From: Anaerolineae bacterium
GTDB taxonomy: Bacteria > Chloroflexota > Anaerolineae > JAFGEY01
Direction: 5' to 3'
NCBI GenBank assembly: GCA_016929205.1
Contig: JAFGJF010000435.1
Coordinates: 1-11,139 of the forward strand
DNA: 11,139 nt
Shown: in pieces, positions 6,358-11,139 of the stretch
Numbering within the stretch: the stretch's first letter is position 1
How the letters are laid out: each line of letters opens with the position of its first letter
Position numbers and translations under genes: made by a program
The notes under the pieces: generated by a model
Databases searched by the model: none
Seen by the model: the letters and a program-made list of their open reading frames with translations, nothing else
Told to the model about the DNA's origin: nothing

Positions 6358-6819
6358 ATGATCGACGGTGTCAAAACAAAAGAACTTGTCATCCATCCCG
6401 ACGACCGAGGTATGTTTACCGAGGTTGTAAAAGCAACCGACGATTTTGTGGACGATCACCCGTTTGCCCAAATCTCGCATACGTTGACTTTTCCCGGGGT
6501 GATCAAGGCTTTTCACTGGCACAACCACCAAATCGATTACTGGTATTGCGCAGTTGGCAACATTCGCGTCGGATTGGTCGATTTGCGTCATGACTCACCG
6601 ACGCAGGGACAATTGATGTCCATCTACCTGGGAGAGTTGAGTCGCAAAGTGCTGAAAATTCCACCCGGTGTCGCGCACGGCTACCAGGTTCTGGGAAATA
6701 CACCGGCACAGTTGATCTATTATACAACCAAACCATACGATCCCCAAGCGCCGGACGAAGAACGCATTGCCTGGGACGATCCTACGCTTGGATTCGACTG
6801 GACGATCAAGAACCGCTAA
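6358..6819 (+). CDS. RmlC-like dTDP-4-dehydrorhamnose 3,5-epimerase family protein
   Basis: This 153-residue cupin-fold protein is of the RmlC/RfbC type, which epimerises nucleotide-linked 4-keto sugars on the way to rhamnose and related deoxysugars. Seen in order: DDRGMFTEV (15-23), IKAFHWHNHQIDYWY (49-63) where H53 matches the catalytic His of the usual RGLHxQ motif, VGLVDLRHDSPT, IPPGVAHGYQVLG (101-113), YYTTKPYDP (121-129) with candidate catalytic Tyr, and the C-terminal WDDPTLGFDW (139-148). It is shorter than classic RmlC (about 180 residues), and the substrate-binding Arg before the His is Lys. It may therefore act on another sugar nucleotide or only as an isomerase. No rmlA, rmlB or rmlD is adjacent; the Wzz-type gene downstream fits a polysaccharide role. 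It has its own promoter and a strong ribosome site. Confidence 0.85.
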   Translation: MIDGVKTKELVIHPDDRGMFTEVVKATDDFVDDHPFAQISHTLTFPGVIKAFHWHNHQIDYWYCAVGNIRVGLVDLRHDSPTQGQLMSIYLGELSRKVLKIPPGVAHGYQVLGNTPAQLIYYTTKPYDPQAPDEERIAWDDPTLGFDWTIKNR

Positions 6820-6832
6820 CGCCAGGATTGAT

Positions 6833-6861
6833 TTGCACGTTCGAGGCTTTTCTGATATAAC
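6833..6861 (+). promoter_or_regulatory. Promoter for the penicillin-binding protein gene
   Basis: The -35 box is TTGCAC (6833-6838), the spacer is 17 bp and the -10 box is TATAAC (6856-6861), preceded by TGA, which makes an extended -10. Transcription would start near 6868, about 30 bases before the ATG at 6897. I see no terminator between the RmlC-like gene (ends 6819) and this promoter, so read-through is also possible. Confidence 0.6.
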
Positions 6862-6896
6862 TGTGCCCTGACAAATATCCTTTGATTTAGGCGAAT

Positions 6897-9800
6897 ATGA
6901 AAAAAGCCAAACTTGTTTTTATCAAAAGAAGACACACGGAACGGGTCCGAAAGCAAACGATCGGACCCAATCTGTTGTTACGCGTCTTTGGTGGCTCAAT
7001 CGGCATCTTGCTCACCACGACGTTGATCATGGTTTTGTCCGCTGCTGGAGCCACAGTCGGCGTCTGGGCCTACTTTACCAAAGACCTGCCCGATGCAGAA
7101 GAGATCCAGGTCGTCGAACAAGGGTTTGAGACCATTCGTTTTTACGACCGTACTGGCAAAACAATGATCTATGAGATGGTTAACCCATTGGGGGACCGGA
7201 TCTGGCTCAACATCGATGACATTCCAGACGCGATCAAGTGGGCGACCATTTCGATCGAGGACCGCGACTTTTACACCAACCCTGGCGTTAATCTTCGAGG
7301 ATTAGGGCGTGCGTTTGCCAACGAATTGCGAGGCCTGCCCACCCAGGGTGGCAGTTCGCTCACCCAGCAGTTGGTCAAAAACGTCCTGATCGATCCCGAA
7401 GAGCGATATGAAAAATCCTACTCGCGCAAGATCAAAGAAGTGATCCTGTCCCTTGAAATCACGCGAAAATTCAGCAAAGACCAGATCCTGGAATGGTACC
7501 TCAATCTAAACAGCTATGGCAACTTTGCCTATGGCATCGAGTCGGCAGCACAGGTGTACTTTGGCAAATCAGTGCACGAACTGACCATTGCCGAGATCGC
7601 CATGCTGGCTCCAATCCCCCAGTATCCGGGCTTGAACCCTATCGACAACTGGGAATATGCCAAAAAACGCCAGGAACTCACCCTTGACGGTATGGCCTCT
7701 ACCGGTTTTCTGACACAAGAACAAGCAGAGGCAGCCAAGGCGCGAGAGATCAAGATCAAAGAAAAAGGGATCACCGAACGCTTTGACGTGATTGCCCCTC
7801 ATTTCTCGCTGTATGCAGCCAACCAGCTAGAAGACCTGGTTGGCGCTGAAGCCGTAGCCCTGGGTGGCCTGGAGGTCTATACCACCATCGACCTGGAATT
7901 ACAAGCGATCGCCGAAGAGGCAGCGCGCAAACGCGTGCGAGAGCTGACGGAACAAAACCTGGACGTCAACAACGCGGCTGTGATCAGCCTTCGCCCGCGC
8001 ACGGGCGAAATTCTGGTCATGGTGGGCAGCATCGATTATTGGAATAAAGAAATCGACGGCCAAGTCAATGTCGCATTGGCCGAAAGACAGCCCGGCTCGT
8101 CCTTCAAGCCATTTACTTATCTGACCGCTTTTTCCCAAGGGTACACCCCGGCAACGATGGTCCTCGATGTGCGCACGTGTCCCAACCCAAACGACCCGTC
8201 ATGGTGCCCGGAAAACTATCCCGATGCCGATGGCACGCGCCCCTATCACGGCCCGCAGCGATTGCGTAATGCCCTGGCCCGCTCATACAATATTCCGGCG
8301 GTCAAGGTGATGAAGATGGTCGGCGTGGGCAACGTCATCAAAACAGCACATGCGATGGGCATTACCACGCTGCGCAAAGACCTTGACTTTTACGGCCTGG
8401 CTCTTACTTTGGGCGGCGGCGAGGTCAAACTGATCGATATGGCCTTTGCCTATGGCGTCGTCGCCAACCAGGGCACGATGTATGGCGTCCCTATCCCGGA
8501 AGATCGGATCGAGATGGGCTACCGGGAATTGGATCCAATCTCAATCTTGCAGGTCAGAAATCGCGACGATCAGGTCATTTGGGAATACACCCAGCCCGAT
8601 TCCAGGGAAATCGTCGATCCCAAACTGACATACCTGCTGACCGACATCATGTCGGACAATGCCGCTCGCAGTTGGGTTTTTGGCCTGCACAGCAAGCTGG
8701 TCCTTGAAGACCGCCCCGTCGCGGCCAAGACAGGAACGACTGACGGCTGGCACGACTGTTGGACGGTAGGGTTTACGCCGCAGATCGTGACCACGGTATG
8801 GATGGGCAACACCGACAATACCCCTATGAGAAAAGTCACTGGCGGGTATGGAGCGGCATACGTTTGGAACGACGTCATGACAGCCGCGCACGAAGGACTG
8901 CCGGTTGAAACCTGGGAACAACCTGAAGGCATTGTAGAAGCACACGTCTGTTCGGTTTCGGGCCTGCTGCCCAGCCCAGACTGCCCGAGCGTCGTCAAAG
9001 AGATCTTTGTGGATGGCACCCAGCCGGTGGCAACATGTAACATCCACCGGGCCTACGAAGTGAACAAGCAAACAGGCAGACTCGCCACACCAAACACACC
9101 GCCAGAATTGATCGATCGCCAGGTCTATACTGTCTTGCCACCGGAGGCCGACGACTGGGTGCGAGAAGCCAATATTCCCCAACCACCTACAGAATACGAC
9201 GATTATTCGAGCACGCGCGAAAACGAAGACATTGCCATTGTCTATCCGGTCACATTTGGGTATATCAGCCAGGTGGTCGAGATCAAAGGTAATGCTCGAA
9301 ACAATGTCAGGTTTTGGAAACTGGACTATGGTCAGGGCCTTGCGCCACAAGAATGGTTCCAGATTGGCGGCGATCATCCTTATGAAGTCAATGGCGACCT
9401 GATGGAATATTGGGACGTGACCGAATTGGACGGATTGTATACCCTGCGGTTGACCGTCATCGGACACGACGACTCGATCCGCCAAGACATCATCCAGGTC
9501 ACAGTCGACAACGTCGCTCCCATTATGGAATTTAACCACCCACAACAAGGTGACGTGTTTATAAAAGAAGATGACGAGCGGATCAACATCCAAGCCACCG
9601 TCAAAGACAACGTCTCTCTAGATCGCGTCGAATTCTTTGTCGACGGCCGAGAATTTGCCGTCTCGACCGTGCCGCCCTATAACAAATCGTGGACAATTGT
9701 GATGTCGGATACAAATCCCGTTTTGAGGTCGGATGCCGTAGGCATCACCCGTCCTTTCACACGGACCGATGGTACGGTTGTTGAGCGATATTACCTGGCC

Positions 9801-10145
9801 TCAAGCACAGTTTGGGCTACACGCACCGTTACCCACACAAATGGCACCACCGGCCTTGAACAATATATCGCCTCGCAAGTTCTGTACGACCCCGAGTTGG
9901 ATCAGGTGTATCGCTGGTTTGACGGAGGTATGGTCATCATTCACGATAGCAAAGGCTACACCGAAACCCACCTCATCCACGTCGTGGCCTATGACGCTGC
10001 TGGAAACGAGACCAAAAGCGAGCAGGTGCGGGTTCATGTCGTACACAAAAAGCCAAGAGAGGAATCGGCGATCCCGCATCATGCGCTCATTATGCCTGCC
10101 AATACAAGTGCAGGCAGGTCTTTAACACGGAGGAAACACCATTAA
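6897..10145 (+). CDS. Class A penicillin-binding protein (PBP1A type) with C-terminal Ig-like domains
   Basis: This 1082-residue bifunctional peptidoglycan synthase has a basic cytoplasmic tail and one membrane anchor (about 28-60). The GT51 glycosyltransferase domain carries EDRDFYTNPGVN (121-132) with catalytic E121, GGSSLTQQLVKN (151-162) and RKIKEVILSLEITRKF (177-192). The transpeptidase has SSFK with nucleophile S401 and K404 (401-404), SYN (463-465) and KTGT (611-614), so both active sites look intact. After it come a Cys-containing segment (C685, C696, C714, H717), a Pro-rich linker, a beta domain (about 779-868) and an Ig-like domain (873 to about 1058). This last domain is interrupted by about 88 extra residues (935-1022). 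Most PBP1A proteins are 650-900 residues, so the tail of about 300 is extra; it lies outside the membrane and may bind wall or surface polymers. The ribosome site is weak (TAGGCGA). The stop codon overlaps the next start. Confidence 0.95.
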   Translation: MKKAKLVFIKRRHTERVRKQTIGPNLLLRVFGGSIGILLTTTLIMVLSAAGATVGVWAYFTKDLPDAEEIQVVEQGFETIRFYDRTGKTMIYEMVNPLGDRIWLNIDDIPDAIKWATISIEDRDFYTNPGVNLRGLGRAFANELRGLPTQGGSSLTQQLVKNVLIDPEERYEKSYSRKIKEVILSLEITRKFSKDQILEWYLNLNSYGNFAYGIESAAQVYFGKSVHELTIAEIAMLAPIPQYPGLNPIDNWEYAKKRQELTLDGMASTGFLTQEQAEAAKAREIKIKEKGITERFDVIAPHFSLYAANQLEDLVGAEAVALGGLEVYTTIDLELQAIAEEAARKRVRELTEQNLDVNNAAVISLRPRTGEILVMVGSIDYWNKEIDGQVNVALAERQPGSSFKPFTYLTAFSQGYTPATMVLDVRTCPNPNDPSWCPENYPDADGTRPYHGPQRLRNALARSYNIPAVKVMKMVGVGNVIKTAHAMGITTLRKDLDFYGLALTLGGGEVKLIDMAFAYGVVANQGTMYGVPIPEDRIEMGYRELDPISILQVRNRDDQVIWEYTQPDSREIVDPKLTYLLTDIMSDNAARSWVFGLHSKLVLEDRPVAAKTGTTDGWHDCWTVGFTPQIVTTVWMGNTDNTPMRKVTGGYGAAYVWNDVMTAAHEGLPVETWEQPEGIVEAHVCSVSGLLPSPDCPSVVKEIFVDGTQPVATCNIHRAYEVNKQTGRLATPNTPPELIDRQVYTVLPPEADDWVREANIPQPPTEYDDYSSTRENEDIAIVYPVTFGYISQVVEIKGNARNNVRFWKLDYGQGLAPQEWFQIGGDHPYEVNGDLMEYWDVTELDGLYTLRLTVIGHDDSIRQDIIQVTVDNVAPIMEFNHPQQGDVFIKEDDERINIQATVKDNVSLDRVEFFVDGREFAVSTVPPYNKSWTIVMSDTNPVLRSDAVGITRPFTRTDGTVVERYYLASSTVWATRTVTHTNGTTGLEQYIASQVLYDPELDQVYRWFDGGMVIIHDSKGYTETHLIHVVAYDAAGNETKSEQVRVHVVHKKPREESAIPHHALIMPANTSAGRSLTRRKHH
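10093..10116 (+). repeat. Hairpin near the end of the PBP gene, before the HicB-like gene
   Basis: TGCCTGC (10093-10099) and GCAGGCA (10110-10116) form a perfect 7-bp stem with a 10-base loop, inside the last PBP codons and 12 bases before the GGAGG of the next gene. No T run follows, so it is not a typical terminator. It might set the ratio of the two products, but this is inference. Confidence 0.4.
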
Positions 10146-10408
10146 TGAAAAGTTTTCCCATGGCAGAATATGTCTACACTGCGATGACAAAAGCACGTTA
10201 CGTCGCGCTGGAAGATGGCTCATATTATGCCGACATTTTTTTGTGCCCCGGCGTCTGGGCTACCGGAGAAACAGTCGAGGAATGTCGCGATGTACTCAAA
10301 GAGGTGCTTTTGGATTGGCTGCTTGCCGCTTATGAAGATGAGGATCCCCTGCCCAAGATGACCGAGCTGGCCTGGCTCAATCCACTGTGGCATATCGCGG
10401 GAGATTGA
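10145..10408 (+). CDS. Small HicB-like protein, no HicA partner seen
   Basis: This 87-residue protein resembles the HicB antitoxin N-terminal domain, which has a partial RNase H-like fold. The diagnostic part is ARYVALEDGSYYADI, then PGVWATGETVEECRDVL, then an amphipathic helix KEVLLDWLLAAYEDEDPLPK. Family members usually read DGxYxAxxPxLPGxxTxGxTxEEA in the same place. The protein ends ELAWLNPLWHIAGD, with no helix-turn-helix or ribbon-helix-helix DNA-binding domain. Its ATG overlaps the TAA of the PBP gene (TAATG), and GGAGG at 10129-10133 lies 11 bases upstream, so translation is probably coupled to the PBP. No HicA-like gene (60-80 residues with a GSHR-type motif) lies on either side. It may be a solitary HicB used as a regulator or a relic of a toxin-antitoxin pair. 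The family call is moderately sure; the function is unknown. Confidence 0.65.
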   Translation: MKSFPMAEYVYTAMTKARYVALEDGSYYADIFLCPGVWATGETVEECRDVLKEVLLDWLLAAYEDEDPLPKMTELAWLNPLWHIAGD

Positions 10409-10428
10409 GACAAACACTGAGATATAAT

Positions 10429-10457
10429 TTGTCGCCACCCTTGAGGTGTGTTATAAT
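10429..10457 (+). promoter_or_regulatory. Extended -10 promoter for the Wzz-type gene
   Basis: TTGTCG (10429-10434), a 17-bp spacer and a perfect TATAAT (10452-10457) with TGT directly before it (extended -10). Transcription should start in the C run near 10463, leaving a leader of about 63 bases. A second TATAAT at 10423-10428 lacks a -35 box at the right distance. Confidence 0.75.
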
Positions 10458-10462
10458 GCCCC

Positions 10463-10525
10463 CCGTTTCCCTGGTACCGGGAACAAGACAAGATATCTTA
10501 TTATTGATAGAATGGCACACACAAT
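10463..10525 (+). promoter_or_regulatory. Leader of the Wzz-type gene with two palindromes and no ribosome site
   Basis: TTCCC (10467-10471) and GGGAA (10479-10483) form a small hairpin. AAGATATCTT (10490-10499) is a perfect 10-bp palindrome. No Shine-Dalgarno sequence precedes the ATG at 10526, and an in-frame TAG at 10508-10510 excludes an earlier start. The palindromes could be an operator or a translational control element, but neither is strong. Confidence 0.35.
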
Positions 10526-11139
10526 ATGGAAGAAGAAATCGATCTGCGACAATACATCCAAGCCCTGTTCAAATATAAATTTTGGATCTTGGGATTGGCC
10601 TTCGTTGCCGCCCTGGTGGGCCTGGGCGGCAGTTTTTTGATATCACCAACCTACCAAGCTACCGCATTGGTGGCGATTACCGAGCCTCGCTACACGATGC
10701 AGTTTGATTCCCGGTTCTCAACGGATGACGTGCAGCCACCATACAAGGCATACCTTGATCTGGCTATGGGCGATGCACTGCTGGCCGCACTGATCGAGGA
10801 TTTGGGTAACGCACTGGAGGCAGAAGAACAATCGGTCCAAGTGCTAAGTGAGATGTTACAAGCGACAAATGGCAGCGATCCCAGCATTGTTCTTTTGAAG
10901 GTCGAGAATGGAGACCGCAAACGAACACCGCTTATTGCCAACCGTTGGGCCGAGCTGTTTGTGAATCATGTCAACGAATTGTACGGCCAAAGCCAGGCCG
11001 ATCTGACATTTTTTGACGAGCAACTGGCTGAAACGCAAGAAACACTGGACCAGTCCGAACAAGATCTGATCGCTTTCCAGGCCAACAACGAGTCGGCCAT
11101 TTTGCAGGCCCAGTTGAATGACAGACAAGCTGCTTTACA
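10526..11139 (+). CDS. Wzz/GumC-type polysaccharide chain-length regulator, 3' end cut by window edge
   Basis: The frame is open from the ATG to the window edge (204 complete codons). The N-terminus MEEEIDLRQYIQALFKYK is the typical cytoplasmic start of Wzz/GumC polysaccharide co-polymerases, followed by one membrane segment (about 19-39) and a periplasmic or extracellular beta/alpha domain beginning SPTYQATALVAITEPRY. A long, Glu/Gln-rich coiled-coil region runs from about residue 150 to the edge. The second membrane segment, and any fused tyrosine kinase domain, would lie beyond the window. Such proteins set the length of exported polysaccharide, working with a Wzy polymerase. There is no ribosome site, but the conserved N-terminus and the in-frame TAG just upstream make the start fairly firm. 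It probably opens an exopolysaccharide gene cluster to the right, which the RmlC-like gene would suit. Confidence 0.85.
   Translation, partial: MEEEIDLRQYIQALFKYKFWILGLAFVAALVGLGGSFLISPTYQATALVAITEPRYTMQFDSRFSTDDVQPPYKAYLDLAMGDALLAALIEDLGNALEAEEQSVQVLSEMLQATNGSDPSIVLLKVENGDRKRTPLIANRWAELFVNHVNELYGQSQADLTFFDEQLAETQETLDQSEQDLIAFQANNESAILQAQLNDRQAAL

Noticed and set aside
8541..9593. A 350-codon open frame on the minus strand inside the PBP gene
   Set aside because: It is antisense to well-defined transpeptidase and Ig-like sequence, has no recognisable family, and is explained by codon bias.
10400..10428. A second promoter using the TATAAT at 10423-10428
   Set aside because: The nearest TTGAGA (10405-10410) is only 12 bp away, which is too close for a -35 box.
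10409..10525. A HicA toxin partner for the HicB-like gene
   Set aside because: The gap is only 117 bp and filled by promoter and leader; no 60-80 codon HicA-like frame is present in either direction.
10512..10640. A short frame starting at the ATG at 10512, overlapping the Wzz-type start
   Set aside because: It has no ribosome site, and its Trp/Pro-rich translation is the shifted frame of the Wzz membrane segment.
1..11139. CRISPR array, tRNA, rRNA, insertion sequence or prophage
   Set aside because: No regularly spaced repeats, transposase or integrase motifs, terminal inverted repeats or tRNA-like cloverleaf were recognised on reading both strands.

Overview
The window looks like chromosomal DNA from a free-living bacterium, most likely Chloroflexota (Anaerolineae-like). 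This is inferred from three things: a lipoprotein with an Ig-like domain and a Thr/Pro-rich linker, a penicillin-binding protein extended by Ig-like domains, and a Wzz/GumC-type protein with a PRY..QFD motif after its first membrane segment. No marker gene here settles the taxonomy. I see no rRNA, tRNA, CRISPR array, insertion sequence or phage gene.

Left block (1-6212, all minus strand). Reading with transcription from a strong sigma-A-type promoter at 6259-6286, the genes are: a MTA/SAH-deaminase-type amidohydrolase fused to a C-terminal CYTH (triphosphate tunnel) domain; a ROK-family sugar kinase; prolipoprotein diacylglyceryl transferase (lgt); a SAM hydrolase (DUF62); ruvB; and a lipoprotein whose 3' end runs off the left edge. 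The first four are packed with gaps of 21, 7 and 0 bp, so they are probably one operon. After them come gaps of 61 bp (before ruvB) and 140 bp (before the lipoprotein). Two enzymes in the block act on S-adenosyl compounds. Lgt would lipidate the cysteine of lipoproteins such as the one at the left edge.

Right block (6358-11139, all plus strand). A promoter back to back with the left one drives a short RmlC-like sugar epimerase. A second promoter precedes a 1082-residue class A penicillin-binding protein with Ig-like C-terminal domains. Its stop codon overlaps the start of a small HicB-like protein that has no HicA partner here. After a third promoter comes the start of a Wzz/GumC-type chain-length regulator that runs off the right edge. 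The theme is the cell envelope: peptidoglycan synthesis, nucleotide-sugar modification and polysaccharide export.

The most unusual object is the amidohydrolase-CYTH fusion. Its CYTH half has lost some acidic metal-binding positions, which suggests a changed or purely binding role. Other points to check are a Trp where Lgt normally has an essential Arg, an 88-residue insertion in the last Ig-like domain of the penicillin-binding protein, the orphan HicB coupled to that gene, and a 21-bp imperfect tandem repeat straddling the stop codon of the SAM hydrolase gene. No stretch over 300 bp lacks a gene.
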